Shown: positions 1 to 9,330, counted from the first letter of the stretch. The stretch is 64,000 bases of DNA from SZUA-444 sp965226565 (GCA_965226565.1 CBDDDI010000004.1:689686-753685), one strand, 5' to 3'. Made by a program: numbers and translations. Notes: generated by a model from the sequence alone, not told the origin.

Positions 1-1104
1 AAATTTGAAAAAAATAAGAATAAGATTAAAGAAAATCAAAGTGGTTTTATAGAAGAAACAAAGTATGAGTCTTATGATGAAATAAAGCATTTGATGCTTG
101 AGCCTAAAAAAGACAAAGTAGGTATTTTTGAGAAAATAAAAAGATTGCCTTTTAATTTAAAGCATCAAGAAAGAATAAAAAAGCTTTCAAAAAAACAATT
201 GAAAGTGTTAAAGTTTGTAAATGTTATTTCAGTGGTAGGTTTTGTTGTTTTGGCAGCGTACATTGCAAAATATTTTATAGATTTAAGAGATTCAGATAAA
301 ATAAATGATAGATTTATAAACATGTATCAATCAGATAGTTCACAAGTTGAATCAACCACAAAGGAACCAGAAACAAGTGAACCAGAAAAGCCTATTATGA
401 ATAGTGATTTTGATGCAATGTTTGAAGCAAATGAGGATGTAATTGGCGTTATTGATATGATTGGTACAAAAATTAAATATCCTGTATTCCAAACATATAA
501 TAATGATTTTTATTTAAAACATAATGCTGAGAAAAAACCAAATGTAGCTGGATCATTGTATTTAGATTACAGATATTCTTATACAGATCATTCAAAATTG
601 CCTGATAAATCTATAATATATGGTCATAATATGGCTGATTTAAGTTATTTTGGATCATTAAGTAATTTTGCTGAAGTTGATTATGTAAAAAAACATCCTA
701 TAATTAAGTTTAATACTTTGTATGATAAAGAAGATCAATATTACAAAATATTTGCGTCCATTTTAATAAATAGATTAGAAAAAGATGATGATGGTCCATT
801 GTTTCCTTATCATAATAATTTAACTTTCCAAAAACAAGAAGAATTCGATTATTTTTATAAAAATGTTATGAAGAGAAGTTATTATACAACAGGAGTAAAT
901 GTAAAGTTTGGAGACAAATTCTTAGTACTTTCAACATGTGGTAGTGATTATGTAGATTTCAAAGAATCAAGACGTGTTGTTTTTGCAAGAAAAGTAAGAA
1001 AAGGCGAAAGCACTGAGTGTGATATAAATAAAATTGAGCCAAACGAAGATGTTTATTTACCAATTGCATGGTATAAAAAACATGGTAAAACTCCTCCAAG
1101 ATAA
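1..1104 (+). CDS. Class B sortase, 5'-truncated by the window edge
   Basis: Membrane-anchored cysteine transpeptidase of the sortase B family, which attaches surface proteins to peptidoglycan or joins pilin-like subunits outside the cell. The frame is open from base 1, and no ribosome binding site precedes the TTG-ATG at 91-96, so the gene very likely starts left of the window. A Lys-rich cytoplasmic stretch is followed by one membrane segment (about 196-285), a linker rich in Ser/Thr/Glu, then the sortase barrel. The catalytic His is in YGHNM (codon 625-627), the Cys in LSTCG (codon 937-939) and the Arg in the SRR element (codon 970-972). It is followed 39 bp later by a second sortase. The family call is firm; substrate and class B subtype are not known. 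Confidence 0.88.
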   Translation, partial: KFEKNKNKIKENQSGFIEETKYESYDEIKHLMLEPKKDKVGIFEKIKRLPFNLKHQERIKKLSKKQLKVLKFVNVISVVGFVVLAAYIAKYFIDLRDSDKINDRFINMYQSDSSQVESTTKEPETSEPEKPIMNSDFDAMFEANEDVIGVIDMIGTKIKYPVFQTYNNDFYLKHNAEKKPNVAGSLYLDYRYSYTDHSKLPDKSIIYGHNMADLSYFGSLSNFAEVDYVKKHPIIKFNTLYDKEDQYYKIFASILINRLEKDDDGPLFPYHNNLTFQKQEEFDYFYKNVMKRSYYTTGVNVKFGDKFLVLSTCGSDYVDFKESRRVVFARKVRKGESTECDINKIEPNEDVYLPIAWYKKHGKTPPR

Positions 1105-1143
1105 AAATTAATAGAATAAATTAACGAAAGGTCTGTAAAAGAA

Positions 1144-2016
1144 TTGAAAGTAGTTTATGTCATTTCTGTTATTGGTTTTATTATTTGTAGCACAATATTG
1201 GCAGTGCATTTTATTGAAGTTAATAAATCTGAAAAAATTAATAAAGATTTTGTGTCGTTATATGATAGTTCCGTTGTTGATTCATCTTTTGAAGAAGAAC
1301 CTGATGAGCCGACGATACATTCAAGTTTTAAAGAATTATTAAAAAGAAATAATGATATAGTAGGAAAACTTAGAATACCTGGAACAAATATTGATTATGT
1401 TGTAGCACAAACAAATAATAATAAATTTTATCTTGAGAATGATTTAAGTAAGAAAAAAAGTGATGCAGGAGCATTGTTTTTAGATTATCGTTTTGCAGTT
1501 CAAAAAGAAAAACAGTTGCCAGAAAACTCTATAATATATGGTCATAATATGAGAGATGGTAGATTTTTTGGAGAACTAATGTGGTTTAAAAAACTAGATT
1601 TTATAAGAGATCGTTTAATTGTTAAATTTCATTCATTGTATGATACAAAAGAGCAAAATTATAAAATAGTTTCAGCTTTTTTGGTGAATACATTATCAGA
1701 ACATGATGATAATAAATTGTTTGAATATCATAATTATTTGAAATTTTATTCAAAAGAAGAGTTTGAATATTTTTACGATGAGATAACAAAAAGAAGTTAT
1801 TTTAACACAGGAATCACAGCGAAATATGATGATCAATTTTTGACATTATCAACATGTGCACCTAGTGAATTTGAAGAAGCAAGATGGGTAATTATTGCAA
1901 GAAAGGTTCGAAAAGGAGAAAGTCTTACATATAATAAAGAGAAGGTTGTCTTAAATAAAGATAAATATATGCCTTTAGAATGGTACAGAAAAAGAAATAA
2001 GCATGCTCCAAGATAA
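1144..2016 (+). CDS. Class B sortase, second tandem copy
   Basis: Second sortase B-type transpeptidase, a divergent duplicate of the gene before it. A TTG start at 1144 is chosen because AAAGG lies at 1127-1131 and no in-frame ATG precedes the membrane segment. The product is 290 aa: one N-terminal membrane helix (about residues 2-24), a short linker and the sortase domain. The catalytic triad is complete: His134 in YGHNM, Cys238 in LSTCA and Arg247 in the EARW element. Both copies end with the same ARKVRKGES stretch and a basic tail. The N-terminus is much shorter than in the first copy. It is likely co-transcribed with its neighbours. No protein with an obvious NPQTN-like sorting signal is encoded in this window. 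Confidence 0.88.
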   Translation: MKVVYVISVIGFIICSTILAVHFIEVNKSEKINKDFVSLYDSSVVDSSFEEEPDEPTIHSSFKELLKRNNDIVGKLRIPGTNIDYVVAQTNNNKFYLENDLSKKKSDAGALFLDYRFAVQKEKQLPENSIIYGHNMRDGRFFGELMWFKKLDFIRDRLIVKFHSLYDTKEQNYKIVSAFLVNTLSEHDDNKLFEYHNYLKFYSKEEFEYFYDEITKRSYFNTGITAKYDDQFLTLSTCAPSEFEEARWVIIARKVRKGESLTYNKEKVVLNKDKYMPLEWYRKRNKHAPR

Positions 2017-2049
2017 ATTTTATTTTAGAAATAAATAAGGAGAAATATA

Positions 2050-3360
2050 ATGTTCAATAAGATTCCAGTCAAGAAAATGGTAGGTTTTCTGAGTTTTTTA
2101 CTGTTGTATATGACAATGTTTATGTTTGTTCAAGACTGTGGGAATTATAATGATTTAAAAGAAATTTCAAATGAGAAGAATAACGAAATAGATGTAGATA
2201 AATACGATTCATCAATTCCAGCAGCAAATGAATTTCAAGATGGAGTTGAATGGAAAGCAAAATTAAGTGATTATAAATTTTATGGATTTTACAATCCTCG
2301 TATGGAACTGCTTATGAATAATGTAGTAACAACTGCTTTGCCAAAAGATAAAGATGTTTTGCCAACTGTTACTAGCTCAAAAGCAACAACAACTACTAAA
2401 CAAGCAAAGACAACGACTACTACTAAGAAAAAAGTAGTTACTCAAAAAAAACCTGTTGTAGCAAAACCAGAGGATACTGTAGCTGTGTTAAAACCTGAAA
2501 AAGTTACACCTCCATCAAATCATAATGTTGGAGCAAGTAAACCAGTTCCAGCTAAAACAGGAACAACAATGAAAATTTTTAATACAGTAACAGGCAAAAA
2601 CCAAACACTTGATACATATACTGTTTTATGTAGCATTGTTCAATCAGAGCTTAATTCAGGACATATAGAAGCAATTAAAGCTCAAGCAGTTGCATCATAC
2701 ACAAAATATTTGAATGATAAATTACATGGAGCAGTATTAAGAGTAAGAATTTTAGATCAATCAAGAGTTAATTCTGTTGTAAAACAAGCAGTAAAAGCTG
2801 TTGAAGGTCAGGCGATGTATTATAATGGAAAACCTATTAAGACTGTGTATTGTGCATCAACAGGTGGATATACTGCGAGTTGTGGCAATGTTTACACTCA
2901 AAACATACCATATTTAGTAGGAGTTCCAAGTGAATATGATAGTAAATTCTCATCTTATTACAAAAAGACAGCAGTTGTTTCTAAAAACACTGTTAAAAGC
3001 AAGCTTGAAAATTATTTTGGAGTAAAAATGTGTGATAATCCTGCAAAATGGTTTGAGTTTTTACCAGCTTCAAAAGGTGGAGTATATGATGGAGGATTTA
3101 TAGGAAAATTGCGTCTTAATACGACAACTGGAGTTAAAAATGCTACAGGAAGAAAAATAAGATCAGCGCTTGGAGATGGAATAGTAAGATCTGCAAAATT
3201 TGAAATAAAATATTCTAATGGTAGTTTTACATTCACATGTTATGGATATGGCCATGGAGTTGGAATGTCACAAATGGGTGCAATAGGATATGCAAAATAT
3301 GCAGGATATAAATATGATCAAATATTAAGACATTACTACAAAGGCGTTACTGTAAAGTAG
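2050..3360 (+). CDS. SpoIID/LytB-domain protein with Thr-rich linker
   Basis: 436 aa. An N-terminal membrane anchor (about residues 11-29) is followed by a spacer and a Thr/Lys-rich linker (about 105-150). The C-terminal half is a SpoIID domain, the family of lytic transglycosylases that cut denuded glycan strands during engulfment. Visible family features are the catalytic Glu in IVQSELNSG, the EAIKAQAVASY helix, the STGG segment and the terminal GYGHGVGMSQMGA motif. ATG at 2050 has AAGGAG about 7 bases upstream. It follows the two sortases by 33 bp and precedes the zinc-ribbon gene by 12 bp, so it is probably in their operon rather than in a classic spoIID context. The long linker suggests the domain reaches across the wall. 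It could be the sporulation SpoIID or a vegetative paralogue. Confidence 0.82.
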   Translation: MFNKIPVKKMVGFLSFLLLYMTMFMFVQDCGNYNDLKEISNEKNNEIDVDKYDSSIPAANEFQDGVEWKAKLSDYKFYGFYNPRMELLMNNVVTTALPKDKDVLPTVTSSKATTTTKQAKTTTTTKKKVVTQKKPVVAKPEDTVAVLKPEKVTPPSNHNVGASKPVPAKTGTTMKIFNTVTGKNQTLDTYTVLCSIVQSELNSGHIEAIKAQAVASYTKYLNDKLHGAVLRVRILDQSRVNSVVKQAVKAVEGQAMYYNGKPIKTVYCASTGGYTASCGNVYTQNIPYLVGVPSEYDSKFSSYYKKTAVVSKNTVKSKLENYFGVKMCDNPAKWFEFLPASKGGVYDGGFIGKLRLNTTTGVKNATGRKIRSALGDGIVRSAKFEIKYSNGSFTFTCYGYGHGVGMSQMGAIGYAKYAGYKYDQILRHYYKGVTVK

Positions 3361-3372
3361 ATAGGAGGAGAC

Positions 3373-3753
3373 ATGGATATTTTTGATAAGATAACTGATA
3401 AAATTCAATTAGGAACAAATATAGTTACTTCTAAAACTAAAGATGTTATTAATATTACTAATTTGACAAAACAAATTAATAGTGAAGAGAAGAGACTTGA
3501 AAAAATATATTCTCAAATAGGTAAAAATTTTTATGAAGCTCATAAATCTGCGTATATAAATGAATATAGTAAATTATTTGATGAGATTAAAAATACAAAT
3601 GAGTTAATTGACAAATTAGAACTTGAGGTAAGAAAAATAAAAGGTCTTAAGATATGTGAATTTTGCAAAGAAGAAATTCCTGCAGAAGGAACTTACTGTC
3701 CTCATTGTGGAGCAAAAATGAGTGATGATGATACTATTATAGTTACTGATTAA
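3373..3753 (+). CDS. Zinc-ribbon protein with coiled-coil N-terminus
   Basis: 126 aa. The first 90 residues are charged and helical (heptad-like pattern around residues 30-85), probably a coiled coil. The C-terminus carries a four-Cys zinc ribbon, CEFC followed by CPHC, of the kind found in many small Clostridial proteins. AGGAGG lies 5-6 bases before the ATG. It is the last gene of the sortase/SpoIID cluster and is followed at once by a terminator. The function is not recognisable; the domain call is clear. Confidence 0.65.
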   Translation: MDIFDKITDKIQLGTNIVTSKTKDVINITNLTKQINSEEKRLEKIYSQIGKNFYEAHKSAYINEYSKLFDEIKNTNELIDKLELEVRKIKGLKICEFCKEEIPAEGTYCPHCGAKMSDDDTIIVTD

Positions 3754-3772
3754 AATAGAATAGAAAAATTTA

Positions 3773-3798
3773 AAAGACGGTTAGTTCCGTCTTTTTTT
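3773..3798 (+). terminator. Rho-independent terminator after sortase cluster
   Basis: Eight-base stem AAAGACGG / CCGTCTTT around a TTAGTT loop, followed by a run of T. It sits 20 bases after the zinc-ribbon stop codon. Confidence 0.9.
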
Positions 3799-3848
3799 GT
3801 TTTATATGATTCGTATTTTAAAAAGATAAAATTGTATATTGTGGTTTT

Positions 3849-3870
3849 TTCGACAATGTATTTTTGTCGA
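3849..3870. promoter_or_regulatory. Inverted repeat with Spo0A-box-like half sites
   Basis: A perfect inverted repeat TCGACAA (3850-3856) / TTGTCGA (3864-3870) lies about 30 bases upstream of the -10 element of the next gene. The left arm with its preceding T reads TTCGACA, the exact complement of the 0A-box core TGTCGAA; the right arm reads TGTCGAG, one base off. Spo0A control of the lipoprotein/two-component operon is an inference from this match alone. Confidence 0.4.
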
Positions 3871-3896
3871 GCAGTCTTTTAAAAAAAATTGTTTTG

Positions 3897-3905
3897 TGTT
3901 ATAAT
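3897..3905 (+). promoter_or_regulatory. Extended -10 promoter for lipoprotein/two-component operon
   Basis: TGTTATAAT is a perfect -10 with the TGN extension; no good -35 is seen at the proper distance. Transcription would begin near 3912, some 45 bases before the ATG at 3956. Confidence 0.5.
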
Positions 3906-3955
3906 TAAAAGGATATAAAGACGTAGTATTAAAGACTTGAGGTGAAAGGTTTTCT

Positions 3956-5299
3956 ATGAAAATAAAAACTATAGTTTTAATGATATTTTTATTACTATCA
4001 GTATCATTAACTGGTTGTGGTTTAACTAATGTAGGAGTTGAAGAATTATTGACAGCTCCTAAATTAAGTAAAGAACAATCAGATATATATAAAGTTATAA
4101 AAGATAAAGTTGGACAAAATATTGATTTTGTTTATCCATTATCTGGAGATAATCGTTCTGCTTATCTTATAGCAAATTTAGATAATGAACCTACAGATGA
4201 GGCGTTGGTTTTTTATAAAAAATCAAATTCAACTAATCAAAATATAATAAGAATTAATGTGCTGGATAATTATAATGGTAAATGGCAATCTGTTTATGAT
4301 AAAAAATGTGATGCTTCTAGTATAGATAAAGTAATAATTACTGATTTGGCTAAAGATAAAAAACCGTATATAATAATTGGTTTTAATATGCTTGATATAG
4401 CTGAGAAAAATGTGTATATATGTGAATATAAAGATGGTATATTAGAACAGATAACTCAAGGAAATTATTCTATTTGTGAAGAAATAGATTTTGATAAAGA
4501 TGAAGATAGTGATGTTGCATTAATATCTAATAGAGCAGCTGAAGGTAGTTCTATAGCAATGATTTTATCTGCACAAGATGGTAAGATTTTTAATAAAACA
4601 GTTTTGCCTATGCAAGATGAAACGACTAAATATGTTAGTTATATAAAAGGAAAGCTTGATAAAGATACACCAGCATTGTTTGTAGATTCTTTAAAAAAGA
4701 ATGGAAATATTGAAACGGAAGTAATAACATATAAAAATGGCAAGTATTTAAATTTAATGGACAATGGAGAAAAGACTAGTTCAAAAGAAATTGTTAATAC
4801 TGATATATTTCATACAGAAAGACCAGATGGATATTACAGCCAAGATGTAAATAACGATGGAATTATAGAAATACCTGTAATTACACCTTTTCTTGATAAA
4901 GAAAATTGGAATAACTCAACAAATCCAAAATTTATAACAAAGTGGTTTGGATATAAAAACAATAAATTTGAAAAGATATTTTCAAGTTATTATAATGCAA
5001 AAGAAGGTTATACATTCACTTTTATAAAAAGATGGGATAGAGCAGTTGCTTTAAAAGAGAATACTATAACAGGTGAAAAAACATTTTATAAATATTCTGA
5101 TGATTCAGAAGAAGATACGTTAGATTTGCTTACAATAGTTACTGTGTCAAGATCAAAAGCTAGAAAATATGTCGAAAATGGATTTTTTGAAATAACTAAA
5201 CGAGGTAGAATGACTTATTTAGCTAAAATATTAAATGAGTCTGATGTACTTGGAATTACAAAAGACGAACTTATTAATAACTTTTATTTGATTAATTAG
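3956..5299 (+). CDS. Unrecognised lipoprotein upstream of two-component system
   Basis: 447 aa. A lipoprotein signal peptide ends in LTGC with Cys21 as the lipidated residue, so the protein is anchored on the outer face of the membrane. The remainder shows several Asp-rich turns (for example DFDKDEDSD and DVNNDGI) that resemble FG-GAP or VCBS-like repeats, without a catalytic signature. It has its own promoter, and the response regulator starts 17 bp after its stop, so it may be an accessory or signal-input partner of that system. I do not recognise the family. Confidence 0.7.
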   Translation: MKIKTIVLMIFLLLSVSLTGCGLTNVGVEELLTAPKLSKEQSDIYKVIKDKVGQNIDFVYPLSGDNRSAYLIANLDNEPTDEALVFYKKSNSTNQNIIRINVLDNYNGKWQSVYDKKCDASSIDKVIITDLAKDKKPYIIIGFNMLDIAEKNVYICEYKDGILEQITQGNYSICEEIDFDKDEDSDVALISNRAAEGSSIAMILSAQDGKIFNKTVLPMQDETTKYVSYIKGKLDKDTPALFVDSLKKNGNIETEVITYKNGKYLNLMDNGEKTSSKEIVNTDIFHTERPDGYYSQDVNNDGIIEIPVITPFLDKENWNNSTNPKFITKWFGYKNNKFEKIFSSYYNAKEGYTFTFIKRWDRAVALKENTITGEKTFYKYSDDSEEDTLDLLTIVTVSRSKARKYVENGFFEITKRGRMTYLAKILNESDVLGITKDELINNFYLIN

Positions 5300-5316
5300 C
5301 AGAAAGGAAGTTTAAG

Positions 5317-6021
5317 ATGAAAAAGATTTTAGTTTGTGAAGATGAAGATGTAATAAGAGAATTTGTTGTTATAAATTTAAAAAGAGCAGGTTATGAAGTA
5401 ATAGATGTAAATTGTGGAGAAGAAGCTTTAAAAGTTTTTGATGAAGAAGGTGGAGATTTTGATGTTGCACTGCTTGATATAATGATGCCAGGAATAGATG
5501 GATTTGCAGTGTGTAAAGAGCTTAGAAAAAGAAGTTCTAAAATTGGAATAATAATGTTGTCAGCAAAAACTCAAGAAATGGATAAAGTAAGTGGACTTAT
5601 GCTTGGAGCTGATGATTATATAACAAAACCATTTTCACCATCAGAATTACTTGCAAGAGTTGATGCAATATATAGAAGAGTTAGTATGAGTTATGATAAA
5701 AAAGAAGAAGTTCAGTTTATAACATCAGGACCATTTGTGCTTAATGTAAAAAGTAGAACAGTTACAAAAAATGATGTGCTAATTGATTTGACTCAAGTAG
5801 AATATCAAATACTAGAATATTTTATTAAAAATAAAAATACTGCACTTGATAGAAAAAGCATTTTGTCTCATATATGGGGAGATAGTTATTATGGTGATGA
5901 CAAAATAGTAGATGTTAATATAAGAAGAATAAGAATGAAAATAGAGGATGAACCTTCAAATCCAATGTATATATTGACTATTTGGGGATTTGGATATAAG
6001 TGGACTTCAGGAGAAGAATAA
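5317..6021 (+). CDS. OmpR/PhoB-family response regulator
   Basis: 234 aa DNA-binding response regulator. The receiver domain (residues 1-120) has the acidic pocket EDED near residue 10, the phosphoacceptor Asp54 in LLDIMMP, the MLSA switch Ser and the conserved Lys in YITKPF. A winged-helix output domain follows, with the typical LTQVEYQILEYF and VDVNIRRIRMKIE elements ending in GFGYKW. AAAGGAAG precedes the ATG. It is directly followed by its cognate histidine kinase. Targets cannot be told from the window. Confidence 0.93.
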   Translation: MKKILVCEDEDVIREFVVINLKRAGYEVIDVNCGEEALKVFDEEGGDFDVALLDIMMPGIDGFAVCKELRKRSSKIGIIMLSAKTQEMDKVSGLMLGADDYITKPFSPSELLARVDAIYRRVSMSYDKKEEVQFITSGPFVLNVKSRTVTKNDVLIDLTQVEYQILEYFIKNKNTALDRKSILSHIWGDSYYGDDKIVDVNIRRIRMKIEDEPSNPMYILTIWGFGYKWTSGEE

Positions 6022-6045
6022 TTTTTGCTGAGAGGAATTATAGGT

Positions 6046-7482
6046 ATGGCAAAAAGAAGTATAATGTGGCGTTGGATAGTAAATAGTTTGGGAGTAATAC
6101 TTATTATTTTAGTAGCTATTGAAATAGGTTTTGGAGTTACTATAAGAAATTATTATTACGGTTCTACACAGCAGTATTTATCTTCAAAACTATCAATAAT
6201 AACTAATTCACTTAGTAAAACATCTCAAAATGATTATGAAAATTATTCTGTAGAATTACGTAATTTTATTGAAAACTTTTCACAAAAAGAGCATGTTGAA
6301 CTAATGGTAATAAATTTTGATGGAGAAATTGAAATTACTTCATCTGGATTTAAAGCTCCTAAAAATGTTGATATGACTGATTATGAAATGGCAAAAGTGA
6401 ATTCTGTTGGAGAAGCATATCATATAAGCGAACTTGATAGTGGAGAAAAAGTGATGTCTTATTGTGTTTTAGTACCACCAATAGCTAATGGTGATTATGA
6501 AGCAATAAAAATAATGACATCTTTATCTCAGATTAATAATTACATATTAAAATTTATGATTTTAATAACAGTTATTTTTATAGGAATAATAATGATTGTT
6601 ATATTATCAGGAGTTTATTTTATAAAATCAATAGTTATTCCTGTAAAACAAATCAGTAATACAGCAAGACAATTTGCTGAAGGTGATTTTTCAAAACGTA
6701 TAATAAAGAAAAACGATGATGAACTTGGTGATTTGTGTGACACTATAAATAAAATGGTTGATGAAATATCCAATTCTGAATCTATTAAAAATGAGTTTAT
6801 TTCATCAGTTTCACATGAACTTAGAACACCTTTAACAGCAATAAAAGGTTGGAGTGAAACGCTTAATGAAATAGATGATCCAGATACTATAAAAAAAGGA
6901 ATGCGTGTTATAACAAGCGAAACGCAAAGACTTTCTCAAATGGTAGAAGAATTACTTGATTTCTCAAGAATTCAAGATGGTAGATTTATGTTGCAAAAAG
7001 ATACTATGGATATTTTAGCTGAGCTTGGAGAAGCAGTTTTAATTTTCCAAGAAAGAGCATATAAAGAAAATATCAAAATTGTTTATTATGAGCCAGAAAT
7101 GATAGAGTTTGTATATGGTGATAAAAATAGAATAAGACAAGTGTTTATTAATATAATTGATAATGCTATAAAATATTCTGATTCAGATGGTGTAGTAACA
7201 ATAGATGCTTTTGAAGAGGAAAATAGTGTTGTTATTACAGTAAATGATACAGGTTGTGGAATTTCAGAAGAAGATTTGCCTAAAGTTAAAACTAAATTTT
7301 ATAAAGCAAATCATACTAGAAGAGGTTCTGGAATTGGTTTGGCTGTTGCGGATGAGATAATACATATGCATGGTGGTAATTTGGATATAACAAGTACTGA
7401 GAATGTTGGAACAACAGTTAGAATAAGTTTACCAGTTGCTCCTAAAAAGACTGAAAAAAATGAAGATATTGCTGCATTATAA
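6046..7482 (+). CDS. Sensor histidine kinase
   Basis: Membrane sensor kinase partner of the preceding regulator. ATG 6046 is preferred (GAGAGG at 6030-6035, spacing 10); a TTG at 6025 with GGAGAAG upstream is an alternative. Two membrane helices (about residues 8-32 and 170-195) flank an extracellular sensor region of about 140 residues. Then come HAMP, a HisKA domain with His257 in SVSHELRTPL, and an HATPase domain with the N box (NIIDNAIKYS), DTGCGIS and GSGIGLAVADE. The set is complete, so it should autophosphorylate and transfer to Asp54 of the regulator. The ligand is unknown. Confidence 0.92.
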   Translation: MAKRSIMWRWIVNSLGVILIILVAIEIGFGVTIRNYYYGSTQQYLSSKLSIITNSLSKTSQNDYENYSVELRNFIENFSQKEHVELMVINFDGEIEITSSGFKAPKNVDMTDYEMAKVNSVGEAYHISELDSGEKVMSYCVLVPPIANGDYEAIKIMTSLSQINNYILKFMILITVIFIGIIMIVILSGVYFIKSIVIPVKQISNTARQFAEGDFSKRIIKKNDDELGDLCDTINKMVDEISNSESIKNEFISSVSHELRTPLTAIKGWSETLNEIDDPDTIKKGMRVITSETQRLSQMVEELLDFSRIQDGRFMLQKDTMDILAELGEAVLIFQERAYKENIKIVYYEPEMIEFVYGDKNRIRQVFINIIDNAIKYSDSDGVVTIDAFEEENSVVITVNDTGCGISEEDLPKVKTKFYKANHTRRGSGIGLAVADEIIHMHGGNLDITSTENVGTTVRISLPVAPKKTEKNEDIAAL

Positions 7483-7513
7483 TAATTGTACTAAGTGGCT
7501 AGAAAGGAATAAT

Positions 7514-8458
7514 ATGGCTGATAAATCAGAAGAAAAATTCAAATCTAAAATAGGTGGACAAGCTCTTATTGAAGGAATAATGATGAGAGGAATACATAAA
7601 ACTGCTATGGCATGTAGACTTTCTGATGGTAGCATTGATATTGAAGAATGGGATATAAAAAATGGCAAAGATGCTCCATGGTACAAAAAAACTCCTTTTA
7701 TAAGAGGAATATTTAATCTTGTTGATTCTTTGGTAGAAGGTACAAAATGTCTTAATAAATCTGCAGATAAACAGCTAGAAGATGAAGATGAAAAGCCATC
7801 AAAATTCGAAGAGTTTTTGAGCAAAATATTTGGTGATAAATTATCAACAGCTATTACTGTTTTTGCAAGTATAATAGGTATAATAATTGCAATAATTTTA
7901 TTTATGTTTATTCCAACTATGATTACAAAATTATTAAATAAATCTGTACATAGCACAGTTGCATTAACAGCAATTGAAGGTGCGATAAAAATAATAATAT
8001 TTATTATTTATTTGTGGCTTGTATCTAGAATGAAAGAAATTAAAACTACTTTTAAATATCATGGTGCGGAACATAAAACCATCTTTTGTTATGAACACCG
8101 TGAAGAGCTTACTGTGGAAAATGTTAAAAAACAATCAAGATTTCATCCACGTTGTGGAACAAGTTTCATTTTAATAGTTCTTTTGATAAGTATTATTGTA
8201 TTTTCTTTTGTAACATGGTCTTCTCCTTTTATGAGAGTTGCGCTTAAAATAGTTTTCTTGCCTGTTGTTATTGGAATTGCTTATGAAATAATTAAACTTG
8301 CTGGTAGATATGATAATACAGTGACTAGAATAATTTCTGCTCCTGGTTTATGGCTTCAAAGGCTTACTACTAAAGAACCAACTGATGAACAAATAGAAGT
8401 TGCAATTGAAGCTATGAAAATAGTTATACCAGAAAATGCTGAGGAAGATAGATGGTAA
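7514..8458 (+). CDS. yqhQ: DUF1385 membrane protein, YqhQ family
   Basis: 314 aa from ATG 7514, which has AGAAAGGA at 7501-7508; the longer frame from 7436 has no binding site and overlaps the kinase gene. Family signatures are GGQALIEGIMMRG near the N-terminus, HGAEHKTIFCYE in the centre and RFHPRCGTSFI, plus several membrane helices. DUF1385 proteins are widespread in Firmicutes and often lie beside prmC/prfA; their biochemical role is not established. The stop codon overlaps the start of prmC by 7 bp, indicating translational coupling. Confidence 0.88.
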   Translation: MADKSEEKFKSKIGGQALIEGIMMRGIHKTAMACRLSDGSIDIEEWDIKNGKDAPWYKKTPFIRGIFNLVDSLVEGTKCLNKSADKQLEDEDEKPSKFEEFLSKIFGDKLSTAITVFASIIGIIIAIILFMFIPTMITKLLNKSVHSTVALTAIEGAIKIIIFIIYLWLVSRMKEIKTTFKYHGAEHKTIFCYEHREELTVENVKKQSRFHPRCGTSFILIVLLISIIVFSFVTWSSPFMRVALKIVFLPVVIGIAYEIIKLAGRYDNTVTRIISAPGLWLQRLTTKEPTDEQIEVAIEAMKIVIPENAEEDRW

Positions 8459-9303
8459 AAAAATCTTTAATAGAAGAGATTAATAATATAAATTATAAGC
8501 TTCAAAATTCTAAAATAGAAAATAGTAAAAATGAAAGTTATATGATTTTTGAATATGTAACAGGAATTGATAGATATAAAATTGGTTTTGATAATCAAAC
8601 TTTAATAACTTCAGATCAAAAATTAAGGATTAATGATATAGTAAAACGTAGAATTAATGGAGAACCATTGCAGTATATATTTGGTTTATGGGAGTTTTAT
8701 GGTCTTGAGTTTAAAGTTGGCGAAGGTGTTTTGATTCCTCGTCAAGATACAGAAACATTAGTTGATGTAATATTAGATTTTACTGATAAAAACAAGTCTT
8801 ATAAAATTGTTGATCTTTGTAGTGGAAGTGGTTGTATTGCTGTTTCTATTGATAAGAATTTAAGTAATTGTGATGTTACTGCTGTTGAATTTTCTGATAA
8901 GGCTTTTGAGTATTTACAAAAAAATATAAAAATTAATGAGTCTTTGGTAAAACCATTAAAAGCTGATGTTTTGGATCAAAATGTTGCTGATGATTTTTGT
9001 GATTTAGATATAGTTGTTTCAAATCCGCCATATTTAAACGATTTTGATATGAAAAATCTCCAAAAAGAAGTAACTTATGAGCCTGAAATGGCTTTGTATG
9101 CTGAAGATAACGGTTTGCATTTTTATAAAAATATAACATCAATATGGTCTAAATGTCTTAAAGAAAATGGAATTTTGGCTTTTGAATGTGGAATAAATCA
9201 ACATGAAGATATTAAAAAAATTATGATAGAGAATGGTTTTAAAGATATTTGCTTTAAAGAAGATTTATGTGGTATAATTAGAGTAGTTTTTGGTAGAAAA
9301 TAA
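8452..9303 (+). CDS. prmC: Release factor glutamine methyltransferase PrmC
   Basis: SAM-dependent methyltransferase that N5-methylates the Gln of the GGQ motif in class I release factors. 283 aa, the usual length. An N-terminal helical domain carries GEPLQYIFG (substrate side), then the SAM motif VDLCSGSGCIA and the defining NPPY tetrapeptide in VVSNPPYLN. It starts inside the last codons of yqhQ. The release factor gene prfA, a frequent neighbour, is not here. Confidence 0.93.
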   Translation: MVKKSLIEEINNINYKLQNSKIENSKNESYMIFEYVTGIDRYKIGFDNQTLITSDQKLRINDIVKRRINGEPLQYIFGLWEFYGLEFKVGEGVLIPRQDTETLVDVILDFTDKNKSYKIVDLCSGSGCIAVSIDKNLSNCDVTAVEFSDKAFEYLQKNIKINESLVKPLKADVLDQNVADDFCDLDIVVSNPPYLNDFDMKNLQKEVTYEPEMALYAEDNGLHFYKNITSIWSKCLKENGILAFECGINQHEDIKKIMIENGFKDICFKEDLCGIIRVVFGRK

Positions 9304-9330
9304 TTAATTTATATATAGGAGGACATGATC

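Noticed and set aside
2341..2500. Thr/Lys-rich repeat in the SpoIID protein as a separate repeat element
   Set aside because: The repetition is at the protein level (a low-complexity linker) and does not form a DNA repeat array.
7436..7513. N-terminal extension of the DUF1385 protein into the kinase gene
   Set aside because: There is no binding site before 7436, and AGAAAGGA sits correctly before ATG 7514; family homologues start near GGQALIEG.
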